Source of the DNA: Polyangium spumosum
Lineage (GTDB): Bacteria; Myxococcota_A; Polyangia; Polyangiales; Polyangiaceae
NCBI RefSeq assembly: GCF_009649845.1
Contig: NZ_WJIE01000010.1
Span: 1 to 64,000 of the forward strand
Direction: 5' to 3'
DNA: 64,000 bases
Shown here: one piece after another, positions 51,528 to 60,655 of the stretch
Layout: the number at the start of each line of letters is the position of its first letter
How positions within the stretch are numbered: position 1 is the first letter of the stretch
Notes under the pieces: generated by a model
What the model was told of the DNA's origin: nothing
Databases searched by the model: none
The model's input: only the letters and a program-made list of their open reading frames with translations
Program-made: the position numbers and the translations under genes

Positions 51528-52264
51528 GCCACGAGGCGACCAAGGCTCCACGCGCGGGCAGCGGCGAGATGTTCGACGCCATCGCCGCTCGTTACGACAT
51601 CTTGAACAGGATCCTCTCGCTCGGCATGGATCAGGGGTGGCGGCGCCGCGCGGTCCAGGCGCTCGCGCTTCGCCGGAGCGCGCGCGCGCTCGATCTCGCG
51701 ACGGGGACCGCGGACCTCGCGATGACCATCGCCCGGTGGTACCCCGACGCCACGGTGATCGGCCTCGATCCGTCGAGCGGCATGCTCGCCGAAGGCGCGC
51801 ACAAGCTCGCGGCGGCCGGGCTTGAGGATCGTGTCACGTTGCGCATCGGCGACGCGCAGGCCTTGCCGTTCGAGGACGCGAGCGTCGACGGCGTGGCCAT
51901 CGCGTTCGGGATCCGCAACGTCCCCGATCGTGCCAGGGCGCTCCGCGAGATGGCGCGCGTCACGCGGCCGGGCGGGCGCGTCGTGATCCTCGAGCTCTCC
52001 GAGCCACGCGCCGGCTTGATGGGCCTGCTCGCGCGCACGTACGTCCACGAGATCGTCCCGCGTATCGGCGCGGCGCTCTCCGGCGCGAAGGAGTACCGCT
52101 ACCTCCAGCGCTCGATCGAGGCCTTCCCGTCGCCCGAGGTTTTCACCCGGATGATGGGGGAGGCGGGGTTGTCCGTGGTCGAAGCTTCGCCGCTCACGTT
52201 CGGCGTCGCCCACCTCTTCGTGGGCACCCCGCTCGAGGAAAGGGCGCGGCGGGAGGAGGCGTAA
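51524..52264 (+). CDS. menG: Demethylmenaquinone methyltransferase (MenG/UbiE family)
   Basis: A 246-residue SAM-dependent methyltransferase; it methylates demethylmenaquinone. MFDAIAARYDILNRILSLGMDQGWRR is the family start, ALDLATGTADLA is the SAM site, and FGIRNVPDRARALREMARVTRPGGRVVILELSEP is the UbiE signature. The start overlaps the mvaA stop (ATGA). The menF gene begins at the very next base after its stop. Confidence 0.95.
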   Translation: MSHEATKAPRAGSGEMFDAIAARYDILNRILSLGMDQGWRRRAVQALALRRSARALDLATGTADLAMTIARWYPDATVIGLDPSSGMLAEGAHKLAAAGLEDRVTLRIGDAQALPFEDASVDGVAIAFGIRNVPDRARALREMARVTRPGGRVVILELSEPRAGLMGLLARTYVHEIVPRIGAALSGAKEYRYLQRSIEAFPSPEVFTRMMGEAGLSVVEASPLTFGVAHLFVGTPLEERARREEA

Positions 52265-53719
52265 GTGTCTTCGGGCCTCGGGACAGACCTCCTCGCGCGG
52301 CTCGCGCGAGCCACGAGCAGAGGTGCGGGATCGGCCGGGGAGATCGTGGCCGTCGTGGCCCCTGCGCCCGTCGTGCCCGCGGCCCGGCTCGTCGCCGCCA
52401 GCGCGTCCGCCCTGCCGATCGTGCTCTTCCAGGCGCCGCGACGCGAGGGGGAAGAGCCGCTCGAGGTCGCGGGCTTCGGCGAGGCCGCTCGTGTCGAGGG
52501 GAGCGGACCCGGGTGCCTGCCCTCGGTCACGGGCGCGGCGCGGCGGATCTTCGCGTCGCTGCGCGAGGAGCGCGACGCGGACGCGGGCGGCGCGCCGGGG
52601 CCGCGGTTTGTCGGGGGTTTGTCCTTCCAGACCGAATCGCCCCGCAAGGAGCCGTGGTCTGCCTTCGCGGATGCGAGCTTCACCTTGCCGCGGTGGCTCT
52701 ACGTCGCCCGCGCGGGCGAGGCGTGGCTCTGGCTGCTCGTGCACACCGGGGATCTCGCGCCCGAGCGTTCGACGATCGAAGCCGAGCTCGTGTCGATCGA
52801 GGCTGCGCTCGGCGCTGCGACGCGGCCCTCGTCGCCCTTGCCTCCACGCGGGGCAGGGGAGGGCGCGCGGATCGAAGGCACGAGCCGCGAGGCCTTCTGT
52901 TCGCTCGTGCGGGAGGCGCTCGCGGCCATCCGCGCGCGCGAGCTCGACAAGGTCGTCCCCGTCGCTGCGCGCCGCCTCAGCCCGGCGCGCCCGCTCGACG
53001 CGCGCGCGGCGATCGCGCGGATCGCCGAGGCGTACGCCGAGACCACGCGGTTCGCCGTGCAGCGCGGGGATCGGGTCTTCCTCGGCGCCTCGCCGGAGCG
53101 GCTCGTCTCGCGCCACGGCCGCGTCGTCAGCACGGACGGGCTCGCTGGCACCACGCGACGTGGTGAAGACGATGCCGCCCTCGTGCGCGCGCTCCTCGCG
53201 AGCCCCAAGGAGCGGCGCGAGCATGCGCTCGTCGTCGAGGCCATCGCGTCCGCCCTCGGCCCTCGTTGCGCCTCCCTCGACGTCCCCGAGGGGCCCACGA
53301 TCCGCAGCTTGCCCAACGTGCACCACCTGTGGACGCCCATCCGCGGCGCCTTGCGGGACGACACGCACGTGCTCTCGCTCGTCGAGGCCCTGCACCCGAC
53401 GCCGGCCGTCTCCGGCGCGCCGCGGGAGCGCGCGAAGGCGTGGATCGCCGCGCACGAGCCTCACGCGCGTGGCTGGTACACCGGCGCCGTGGGTTGGTTC
53501 GACGCCGCGGGCGACGGCGACTTCGTGGTCGCCATCCGCGCGGGGCTCGTCTCGCCGGACGAGGCCTGGCTCTACGCGGGCGCCGGGATCGTCGAGGGAT
53601 CGGATCCTCCGGCCGAGTACGCCGAGATCCGCGCGAAGCAGGCGCCGATGCTCGCGGCCCTGGGGTTCGGAGACATCGCCGCCGATCCCGACCTCCAGGC
53701 GTCGAACGGCCTCCCATGA
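52265..53719 (+). CDS. menF: Isochorismate synthase
   Basis: A 484-residue chorismate-utilising enzyme converting chorismate to isochorismate. The C-terminal catalytic domain shows FLGASPERLVSRHGRVVSTDGLAGTTRR, SLPNVHHLWTPIRG and the Mg-binding LHPTPAVSGAP plus GWYTGAVGWFDAAGDGDFVVAIRAGLV. The N-terminal part is variable. The GTG start directly follows the menG stop. First committed step of menaquinone ring synthesis. Confidence 0.95.
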   Translation: MSSGLGTDLLARLARATSRGAGSAGEIVAVVAPAPVVPAARLVAASASALPIVLFQAPRREGEEPLEVAGFGEAARVEGSGPGCLPSVTGAARRIFASLREERDADAGGAPGPRFVGGLSFQTESPRKEPWSAFADASFTLPRWLYVARAGEAWLWLLVHTGDLAPERSTIEAELVSIEAALGAATRPSSPLPPRGAGEGARIEGTSREAFCSLVREALAAIRARELDKVVPVAARRLSPARPLDARAAIARIAEAYAETTRFAVQRGDRVFLGASPERLVSRHGRVVSTDGLAGTTRRGEDDAALVRALLASPKERREHALVVEAIASALGPRCASLDVPEGPTIRSLPNVHHLWTPIRGALRDDTHVLSLVEALHPTPAVSGAPRERAKAWIAAHEPHARGWYTGAVGWFDAAGDGDFVVAIRAGLVSPDEAWLYAGAGIVEGSDPPAEYAEIRAKQAPMLAALGFGDIAADPDLQASNGLP

Positions 53720-55497
53720 GCACCAACGATCACCTCGCCTGGGCCGAGACCTTCACGGCCGCGCTCGCTGCGGCCGGCGTGCGTGACGTCGTGGTTTGTC
53801 CGGGTTCTCGTTCGACGCCCCTCGCCCTCGCCGCAGACGTCACGGCGGGCCTCTGCGTCCACACCGCGGTCGATGAGCGGGCCGCGGCCTTCTTCGCGCT
53901 CGGCCAGGCTCGCGCCACCCATCGCCCGAGCGTCGTGCTCTGCACCTCGGGCACGGCCGGCGCGCACTTCTTGCCCGCCGTGATCGAGGCCTCGCAGAGC
54001 CACGTCCCGCTCCTTCTCGTCACGGCCGACAGGCCCTGGGAGGCCGTCGACGTCGCCACGCCGCAGACCATCGATCAGACCAAGCTCTTCGGCGGGCACG
54101 TGCGGTTCTTCGTGGAGCTCGGCCTGCCCGACCCCGGCGCGCCTCGCGAGGCGCCGGCCCGCGTCGCCCTCCACGCCGCGGCCCGCGCCCTCGGGCCCGA
54201 TCCCGGCCCGGTGCACGTGAACGCGCGCTTCCGCAAGCCGCTCGAGCCCTGCCAGCCGTGGCCCGATCCCGACCGAACCCCGCGCCTCGCCGGCGTCCTT
54301 CGCCGCGGCACCACGCGCGTCTTCCCGCCCCGGAGCGAGCCTCCGCCCGAGGCCCTCGACGCCCTCTTCGCGAGCGTCTCACGCGCCGAACGAGGCCTCA
54401 TCGTCTGCGGCCCCGCGCCCCTCGATCGCCCCTCCGCCTCCCTGCGCGAAGCCGCCGCGGCCCTCGCTCGTGCCACCGGCTACCCCCTGCTCGCCGAGAC
54501 CACCAGCCAAGCCCGGTTCGGCCCCGCCGAGCCCGGCCTCGTCTCGTGTGCTGCCTTCGACGCCCTCCTGCGTGACCCGGCCTTCGCCGTGCGCCATGCC
54601 CCCGACGTCCTCCTCGAGCTCGGCGCGCCCCCCACCTCCCAGGGATACGCCGACTACCTCGCGAAGCACCCGACGGCCGCGCGTTTCGTGATCACGCCTC
54701 ACGGCTGGAACGATCCCTCCCAGGACGCGACGGCCCTCGTCCTCGCCGATCCCGAAGACACGGCCCGCGCCCTCGCTGCGCGCCTCGGCCCCGCGCGCCG
54801 CACCTCGCCGAGCCCCTGGGCCGAGAGCTTCCGTCGCGCCGACGCCCTCGCCTGGTCCCTCGCCGAGGCCCACGCCGCCGGCCCGCACCTCACCGAGGCT
54901 GCCGTCGCCCGTGCCGTCGTCGCCGGCTCTCCCGCCGGCGCGCTCCTCTCCGTCGGCAACAGCTTGCCCGTCCGCGACGTCGACCTCTGGGCCCCGCCTC
55001 GATCGCGCCCCCTCGGCGTCCTCCACCAGCGCGGCGCCAGCGGCATCGACGGCCTCGTCGCCTCTGCGGCTGGCGCGGCCAGCGTCTCCGGCGGGCCCGT
55101 CGTCCTCCTCCTCGGCGACACCAGCGTCCTGCACGACCTCACGAGCCTCGCGCTCGCCCGCCGCGCTGAGGTCCCCCTCGTCGTCGTCGTCGTCCAGAAC
55201 CAGGGCGGCCGCATCTTCGAGCGCCTCCCCATCGCCCGCACCGTCGACGCCGACCGCTTCGATAAGTTCTTCACGATGCACGAGCCCGTCGATCTCGCCC
55301 ACGCGGCGGCGGCTTTCGGCGTTCGGTTCGCCCGCATCGACGACGAGCGCGCCTTCGTCCGCGCCTTCGCCGAGGCCGCCCAGACCCCCGGCGCGACGCT
55401 GATCGAGGCCGTGGTCCCGCCCGACGACGGCCGCGCGCGGGCCACCCGCTTCCGGACCGAGCTCGCCGCCGCGCTCGCCCGCGAGGACCTCTCATGA
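53716..55497 (+). CDS. menD: SEPHCHC synthase (MenD)
   Basis: A 593-residue thiamine-diphosphate enzyme joining isochorismate and 2-oxoglutarate. [12 protein letters not shown] with [14 protein letters not shown] near the N-terminus and the C-terminal [39 protein letters not shown] (ThDP/Mg site GDT...NQGG) identify MenD. The start overlaps the menF stop (ATGA). It produces the substrate that MenH, not seen here, would convert to SHCHC. Confidence 0.95.
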   Translation: MSTNDHLAWAETFTAALAAAGVRDVVVCPGSRSTPLALAADVTAGLCVHTAVDERAAAFFALGQARATHRPSVVLCTSGTAGAHFLPAVIEASQSHVPLLLVTADRPWEAVDVATPQTIDQTKLFGGHVRFFVELGLPDPGAPREAPARVALHAAARALGPDPGPVHVNARFRKPLEPCQPWPDPDRTPRLAGVLRRGTTRVFPPRSEPPPEALDALFASVSRAERGLIVCGPAPLDRPSASLREAAAALARATGYPLLAETTSQARFGPAEPGLVSCAAFDALLRDPAFAVRHAPDVLLELGAPPTSQGYADYLAKHPTAARFVITPHGWNDPSQDATALVLADPEDTARALAARLGPARRTSPSPWAESFRRADALAWSLAEAHAAGPHLTEAAVARAVVAGSPAGALLSVGNSLPVRDVDLWAPPRSRPLGVLHQRGASGIDGLVASAAGAASVSGGPVVLLLGDTSVLHDLTSLALARRAEVPLVVVVVQNQGGRIFERLPIARTVDADRFDKFFTMHEPVDLAHAAAAFGVRFARIDDERAFVRAFAEAAQTPGATLIEAVVPPDDGRARATRFRTELAAALAREDLS

Positions 55498-56444
55498 GCC
55501 CCGACAAGACCCTCCCCCTCGGCTCCTTGCCTTCCGCCGCGTCCGCGCCCTCGATCCACCCCGGCTCCTTCCGCGCCTGGGTGCTCGCTTGCCGCCCCGC
55601 CACGCTGACGGCCGCCGTCGTCCCCGTCGCCGTCGGCAGCGCGGTCGCCCACGCGGTTGGCTCCTTCCGCGTGCTGCCTGCCCTCGCGGCCCTGCTCGGC
55701 TCGATCCTCATCCAGATCGCCACGAACTTCGCGAACGACGTCTTCGACCACGAAAAAGGCGCCGACACCGAGGAGCGCCTCGGCCCGACACGCGCCACCG
55801 CCACCGGCCTGCTCACGCCCCGCGAGGTCCGCACAGGGCTCGCCGTCACCATCGCCCTCGCCCTGCTCCCCGGCCTCTACCTCGCGTCCGTGGGCGGATG
55901 GCCGATCGTCGCCATCGGCATCACCTCCATCCTCGCCGGCGTCGCCTACACCGGCGGACCGTACCCGCTCGGCTACCATGGCCTCGGCGACGTCTTCGTC
56001 TTCCTGTTCTTTGGCCTCGTCGCCGTCTGCGGCACCGTCTTCGTCCAGGCTTTGGCCGTCCCGCCCCTCGCCGTCCTCGCCGCCGTGCCCGTGGGCGCCC
56101 TCGCCACCGCCATCCTCGTCGTCAACAACGTCCGCGACCGCGAGACCGACGTGAAGGCCGGCAAGCGCACCCTCGCCGTCCGCTTCGGCCGCCGCGCCGG
56201 CGTCCTCGAGTACGCCGCGCTCCTCGCCGCCTCCTACGCCGCGCCCGTCGTCTGCGTCGTCTCCCTCGGCCGTTCGCCCTGGGCCCTCTTGCCGCTCGTC
56301 TCCTTGCCGCTTGGCCTCGGCCTCCTCCGCGCCCTCGCCACCCGGGAAGGCCGCCCGCTCAACGCCGTCCTCGCGCGCACGGCGATGCTCCTCCTGCTGT
56401 TCGGGGTGCTCTTCAGCGTCGGGCTCTTGATCGGGGGAGGGTAG
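55494..56444 (+). CDS. menA: 1,4-Dihydroxy-2-naphthoate polyprenyltransferase
   Basis: A 316-residue integral membrane UbiA-family enzyme that attaches the polyprenyl chain to DHNA. The first Asp-rich motif is [14 protein letters not shown], the second lies in [22 protein letters not shown], and about eight hydrophobic helices are seen ([35 protein letters not shown]). Its start overlaps the menD stop (ATGA) and menC begins two bases after its stop. Confidence 0.95.
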   Translation: MSPDKTLPLGSLPSAASAPSIHPGSFRAWVLACRPATLTAAVVPVAVGSAVAHAVGSFRVLPALAALLGSILIQIATNFANDVFDHEKGADTEERLGPTRATATGLLTPREVRTGLAVTIALALLPGLYLASVGGWPIVAIGITSILAGVAYTGGPYPLGYHGLGDVFVFLFFGLVAVCGTVFVQALAVPPLAVLAAVPVGALATAILVVNNVRDRETDVKAGKRTLAVRFGRRAGVLEYAALLAASYAAPVVCVVSLGRSPWALLPLVSLPLGLGLLRALATREGRPLNAVLARTAMLLLLFGVLFSVGLLIGGG

Positions 56445-56445
56445 G

Positions 56446-57519
56446 GTGCGGATCCAGGGCGGCGCCGCGCTCCCGTCGTACGGGCCGAACCGCCAGTTCG
56501 TGCGCCTCGGCCTGCGCGACGAGCAGAAGCTCCTCGGCATCGGCGAAGCCTCTCCCTTGCCCCCGTTCGCGGCGGACGTCGCGTCGGTGCTCGCCGTCTT
56601 CCTCGGCGAGGCCTTCCCCAACCTCGACGCCCCGGCCGACGACCTCCCGCCCCGCGAGGCCGTCGCTTTTGCGCTCGCGCCCGTCGAGCGCGCCCTCGCC
56701 CCGCACCCGGCCGCGCGTTTCGCCCTGGAGACGGCCCTCTTCGACCTCGTCGGCCAGCGCCGCGGCCTCTCCGTGGCCGCTTGCCTCGCCGACGACGGCC
56801 GCCTCGCCTCCGTGCCCACGAACGGCCTGCTCGACGCCTCCGCGCCGGATCTGCCGGCCCGCGCGCGTGAGCTCGCCGACGCGGGCCTCCGGGCCGTGAA
56901 GGTCAAACTCCGCGCCCGGGACGAGGCTGGTTTTTCGCGCGAGCTCGCCGCGCTCCGGGCCCTCCGGGAGGCCTTGCCGCCGCCCTTCGAGCTCCGCCTC
57001 GACCCGAACGGCGCCTGGACCGTCCCCGAGGCCCAGGAGAAACTCGCCCGCCTCGCCGACGTCGCGCCCCGGTACGTCGAGCAACCCGTCCCCGCGGCGC
57101 TGCTGCCCGACCTCGGCCCTGCGGCCGTCCCCTGGGCCGCGGACGAGTCCTTGCTCCTGCCCGGCATGGCCGAGCGGCTCGCAGGTGCCCCCGGCTGCGC
57201 CGCCTTCATCCTGAAGCCCGCCGCCCTCGGTGGCCTCGATCGTGCCCTCGCCGTCGCCTCGATCGGCGCCGCGGCGAGCCTCGACCTCGTCGTCACGCAT
57301 TTCGCCGACGGTCCCGTGGGCCTCGCTGCGGCCTCGGAGCTCGCGCGGGCCTTGCCCCGGCCGCCGCTCGATTGTGGGCTCGAACCCCATCCCGGGCTGT
57401 CCACGTATCCGGCGATGGCGATCCCCCAGCGTGGGCGACCTGGTGCGGTCCGGGAGGCGGCGCTCCCGGGGCTCGGCTTCTCGGAGGAGGCGCGAAGGCG
57501 ATGGCTGGCGACGGACTGA
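56446..57519 (+). CDS. menC: o-Succinylbenzoate synthase
   Basis: A 357-residue enolase-superfamily enzyme dehydrating SHCHC to o-succinylbenzoate. The acid/base and metal-ligand motifs are VKVKLR, LDPNGAWT, EQPV (metal Glu) and WAADESLL, with the second lysine in FILKPAALGG. The GTG start follows menA by one base. Its tail overlaps the menE start by 19 bases, which couples their translation. Confidence 0.9.
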   Translation: MRIQGGAALPSYGPNRQFVRLGLRDEQKLLGIGEASPLPPFAADVASVLAVFLGEAFPNLDAPADDLPPREAVAFALAPVERALAPHPAARFALETALFDLVGQRRGLSVAACLADDGRLASVPTNGLLDASAPDLPARARELADAGLRAVKVKLRARDEAGFSRELAALRALREALPPPFELRLDPNGAWTVPEAQEKLARLADVAPRYVEQPVPAALLPDLGPAAVPWAADESLLLPGMAERLAGAPGCAAFILKPAALGGLDRALAVASIGAAASLDLVVTHFADGPVGLAAASELARALPRPPLDCGLEPHPGLSTYPAMAIPQRGRPGAVREAALPGLGFSEEARRRWLATD

Positions 57520-58952
57520 GCATCCTGGATGCGGTCCGGGAGCCCGGCGTCGCGTCCCGGCCGGCGCTGATCGAAGACGGCCACGTGACCTCGTTCGGCG
57601 AGCTCGCGGCGCACGTCGAACGCGCCGCGTCATCCCTCGCCGCGCAGGGCCTCGGCCCTGGATGTCGCGCCGCGTTGCGCGCTACGTGCGACATCGGCAC
57701 GGTCGTCACCTTCCTCGCCTTGATCGAGCTCGGCGTCGCGCTCGTCCCGATCCACCCGCGCCTGACCGATGCGGAAGTACGCACGATCACCGAGGATGCG
57801 CGTCCGGATCTCGAGATTTTACCTTTCACCTTCACAGGTATCACATCGAAAAAAGGACAATTTTTTCGTCCTGATCCTGCACCCTCCACGCCCCTCGCCA
57901 TCCTCTACACCTCGGGCACCACAGGCCGTCCCAAGGGCGCCGTCCTCTCGCGCGGGGCCTTCGCGGCGAGCGCCACGGCCAGCGAGAAAAACCTCGGCTG
58001 GCTCCCCGACGATCGCTGGCTCGCCTGCATGCCCCTCGCGCACGTCGGCGGCCTCTCCATCGTGACGCGGTGCATTCACGCCCGCCGGCCCATCGTTCTC
58101 GAACCTCGCTTCGACCCCGACGCTGTCCTGCGCGCCATCCGCCGCGAGCGCGTCACCCTGCTCTCGGTCGTCCCCACCATGCTCCGCGCCCTCTTCGACG
58201 CCGACCGGGACGGCATCCTCGCCACCCTCCGCCTCGTCCTGGTCGGCGGCGCCGGCGCGCCCTGCGCCTTGCTCGAAGAGGCCGCCGCCCGTCGCGTCCT
58301 CGCCCTGACGACCTACGGCCTCACCGAAGCCTGCTCCCAGGTCACCTGTCAGCCCCCGAGGCCCGCAGGAACGACCGAGCCAGGATCTGGAAAAGCACTC
58401 ACAGGTGTAGACGTGCGCACCATCCTCGACACCGGCGCCCTCGCCGAACCCGGGGAAGTTGGTCGCATCCAGGTACGCGGGCCCACGATCATGAGCGGCT
58501 ACCTCGCCGGCCCCGGCGAGCCCCTTCGCACCTCGCTCACCGAGGACGGATTTTTCGACACCGGCGACCTCGGCGCGCTCGACGAGCAAGGCCGCCTCTT
58601 CGTCCATGCCCGCCGCACCGACCTTGTCGTCACGGGCGGCGAGAACGTCTACCCGGCCGAGGTCGAGCAGACCCTCGAAGCCCTCCCCAGCGTGATCCGC
58701 GCCGTGGTCTTTGGCGTCCCGGACGAACGCTGGGGCCAGATCGTCGCCGCCGGCCTGGTCCTCGACCCGCCCGACCCGACCCGCGCCGTCGCGCTCGTCG
58801 TCGAAGCCTCGGTGCGCCTTGCCCCCCACAAGCGGCCGCGCCTCGTCGCCTCCGTCGACGCCTTGCCCCTCACGGCCTCGGGCAAGCTCGATCGCGCCCG
58901 CGCCATCCGCGAGCTCAGCCCGCGCCTCGTACCTGTGCCCCGACGGCCTTGA
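57501..58952 (+). CDS. menE: o-Succinylbenzoate-CoA ligase
   Basis: A 483-residue adenylate-forming ligase; it activates o-succinylbenzoate with CoA. Landmarks are [19 protein letters not shown] (P-loop), [31 protein letters not shown], and the late catalytic Lys in [11 protein letters not shown]. The start [12 protein letters not shown] lies within the menC end. A short stretch at about 57816-57875 ([19 protein letters not shown]) is AT-rich and uses TTA, AAA and TTT codons unlike the rest of the gene. The next step, DHNA-CoA synthase (MenB), is not encoded in this window. Confidence 0.9.
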   Translation: MAGDGLSILDAVREPGVASRPALIEDGHVTSFGELAAHVERAASSLAAQGLGPGCRAALRATCDIGTVVTFLALIELGVALVPIHPRLTDAEVRTITEDARPDLEILPFTFTGITSKKGQFFRPDPAPSTPLAILYTSGTTGRPKGAVLSRGAFAASATASEKNLGWLPDDRWLACMPLAHVGGLSIVTRCIHARRPIVLEPRFDPDAVLRAIRRERVTLLSVVPTMLRALFDADRDGILATLRLVLVGGAGAPCALLEEAAARRVLALTTYGLTEACSQVTCQPPRPAGTTEPGSGKALTGVDVRTILDTGALAEPGEVGRIQVRGPTIMSGYLAGPGEPLRTSLTEDGFFDTGDLGALDEQGRLFVHARRTDLVVTGGENVYPAEVEQTLEALPSVIRAVVFGVPDERWGQIVAAGLVLDPPDPTRAVALVVEASVRLAPHKRPRLVASVDALPLTASGKLDRARAIRELSPRLVPVPRRP

Positions 58953-59391
58953 GCGCCGCCGCCGTCTCGTCCGGCAGCGCCCTCGACCGGAACGTCTGCC
59001 GATCGATACACACGTGCACGGCCTGCCCGATCGCGAGCACGCGCCCCTCGGGCGAGCGCACCCGCGCGCCCACGGAGAGCGACCGCTCGCCGAGCTCGAG
59101 CCGCACGATCTCCACGACCACGTCGTCGCCGAACCGCATCGGCCCGAGATAATCCGCCTCCGCGTGCCCGAGCGGCATCCCCCACTTTCCCTCCTTCAGG
59201 ACCGCCGCGAGGTCGACCCCCGCGCGGCGCAGGAGGCTCAAGAACGCATCGTGAAAATACTCGAGCACGCGGGCGAAGTAGATGATCCCCGCGGCGTCGA
59301 CGTCCTGGAAGCGGACGGGGCGGTCCTCGGCGTGGAGGACGCTCTGGGCGTGGACGAGGTCTTCGGAGGAGAGGCGAGGCCGTTCGGACAT
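58915..59391 (-). CDS. Hotdog-fold acyl-CoA thioesterase, candidate DHNA-CoA thioesterase
   Basis: A 158-residue 4-hydroxybenzoyl-CoA thioesterase-type hotdog protein with the catalytic-Asp motif [27 protein letters not shown] and [33 protein letters not shown]. The start [12 protein letters not shown] is chosen over longer frames that run into the ychF promoter region. It points the other way from menE and overlaps its last 38 bases. Since the menaquinone pathway needs a DHNA-CoA thioesterase and none is obvious elsewhere here, this is a candidate; the family also contains other acyl-CoA thioesterases. Confidence 0.7.
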   Translation of the reverse strand: MSERPRLSSEDLVHAQSVLHAEDRPVRFQDVDAAGIIYFARVLEYFHDAFLSLLRRAGVDLAAVLKEGKWGMPLGHAEADYLGPMRFGDDVVVEIVRLELGERSLSVGARVRSPEGRVLAIGQAVHVCIDRQTFRSRALPDETAAALKAVGAQVRGAG

Positions 59392-59493
59392 GGCCGCGAG
59401 CCTACCGCACGCAAGCGCGGGGAGCGAACGGCCGGCCCGTGGTGGTATGGTCGAGGCGCCCACGGAGCAGGGGACTTCGGAGGAGGGGCCACG

Positions 59494-60525
59494 ATGCACG
59501 TAGGAATCTGCGGTTACCCGGGTTCAGGCAAGACGACGGTCTTTCGGGCGCTCGCGCCCGGCGGCAAGGCGGATCGCGAGATCGCCTACGGCAACATCAA
59601 GGTGCCCGACGCGCGTGTCGACGCCCTCGCCTCGATCTTCAACCCGAAGAAGACGACCTACGCCGAGATCACGTTCGTCGACGTCGGCAGCGGCTCGCGC
59701 TCGGGCGGCGCCTTCCCGCCGGCCGTGCTGCAGGGCATGCGCAACGCCGACGTGATCGTGCACGTGGTGCGAGGCTTCGACAACCCCTCGCTCAGCGCGC
59801 CGCCCGACCCGCCGCGCGACGAGAAGGCTTTCGACGAGGAGCTGCTCCTGCTCGACCTCGGCACGCTGGAGAAGCGCAAGGAGCGCTTCAAAAAAGAGGC
59901 GAAGAAGGGCCTCGAGGTCGAGGTGAACACGAAGATGATCGAGCACCTTGAGAAGGCCGAGCCGCTGCGCACGCTGGAGCTGTCGGAGGAGGAGCTACGC
60001 GCGCTCGGCCCGGGGATCCAGCTCCTCTCGATGCAGCCGCTCATCACGCTCTACAACCTCTCCGAGGAGGCGTGGAACGACCCGGCCCGCGCGCACCTGC
60101 GCGAGACGTTGCACGGCAAGCAGTGGGTGAAGATGGCGCTCTGCGGCGCGATCGAGGCGGAGATCGCGGCCCTTCCGGCCGAGGAGCAGACGGATTTCCT
60201 CGAGGGACTCGGCCTCGGCGAGCCTGCGCGTAACGTCTTCGTGCGCGAGGCTTACCGGCTGCTCGACTACATCAGCTTCCTGACCGCGGGCTCCGACGAG
60301 TGCCGCGCCTGGCCGATCCGCCGCGGCACGAACGCGAAGCGCGCGGCGGGCAAGGTGCATTCGGACCTCGAACGAGGCTTCATCCGTGCGGAGATTTACC
60401 GGCCCGAGGATCTGGAGATCGCCCGGACGGAGGCCGCGCTGAAGGCGCAAGGCAAGATGCGGCTCGAAGGGAAGGACTACATCGTCAAGGATGGCGATGT
60501 CGTGCACTTCCGCGCAGGAACCTAG
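59494..60525 (+). CDS. ychF: Ribosome-associated ATPase YchF (OLA1 family)
   Basis: A 343-residue TRAFAC GTPase-class protein of the YchF/OLA1 family, which prefers ATP. The N-terminal P-loop is GYPGSGKTTVF and the switch region contains FVDVGSGS, with a coiled-coil stretch (EKRKERFKKEAKKG) and a C-terminal TGS domain (CRAWPIRRGTNAKRAAGKVHSDLERGFIRAEI, GDVVHFRAGT). GGAGGAGGGG precedes the ATG. It binds ribosomes and affects stress responses. A perfect 13-bp hairpin follows 17 bases after its stop. Confidence 0.9.
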   Translation: MHVGICGYPGSGKTTVFRALAPGGKADREIAYGNIKVPDARVDALASIFNPKKTTYAEITFVDVGSGSRSGGAFPPAVLQGMRNADVIVHVVRGFDNPSLSAPPDPPRDEKAFDEELLLLDLGTLEKRKERFKKEAKKGLEVEVNTKMIEHLEKAEPLRTLELSEEELRALGPGIQLLSMQPLITLYNLSEEAWNDPARAHLRETLHGKQWVKMALCGAIEAEIAALPAEEQTDFLEGLGLGEPARNVFVREAYRLLDYISFLTAGSDECRAWPIRRGTNAKRAAGKVHSDLERGFIRAEIYRPEDLEIARTEAALKAQGKMRLEGKDYIVKDGDVVHFRAGT

Positions 60526-60542
60526 ACCTTCACCGGCCCGTT

Positions 60543-60571
60543 GGAAGAACTGCGCGGAGCGCAGTTCTTCC
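60543..60571. terminator. Perfect 13-bp hairpin after ychF
   Basis: Arms GGAAGAACTGCGC and GCGCAGTTCTTCC surround a 3-base loop. No T run follows, but the stem is long and GC-rich enough to act as a terminator or RNA end for both convergent genes (ychF and smc). Confidence 0.6.
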
Positions 60572-60578
60572 ACCAGAG

Positions 60579-60650
60579 GTCCAGGGCTTGCCCTGGTCCG
60601 GGTCGAGGGGCGGACAGCCCCCGCGGGGTCCGGGGCAGCGCCCCGGCTCC
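60579..60650. repeat. Dispersed triple-hairpin repeat, copy 2
   Basis: The reverse complement shares with copy 1 (26146-26214) the order of CCGGGG/CCCCGG, GGGGCTGTCCGCCCCT, GACCCGGACCAGG and CCTGGAC segments. As with copy 1 it lies between two convergent genes, here ychF and smc. Confidence 0.7.
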
Positions 60651-60655
60651 ACGCA

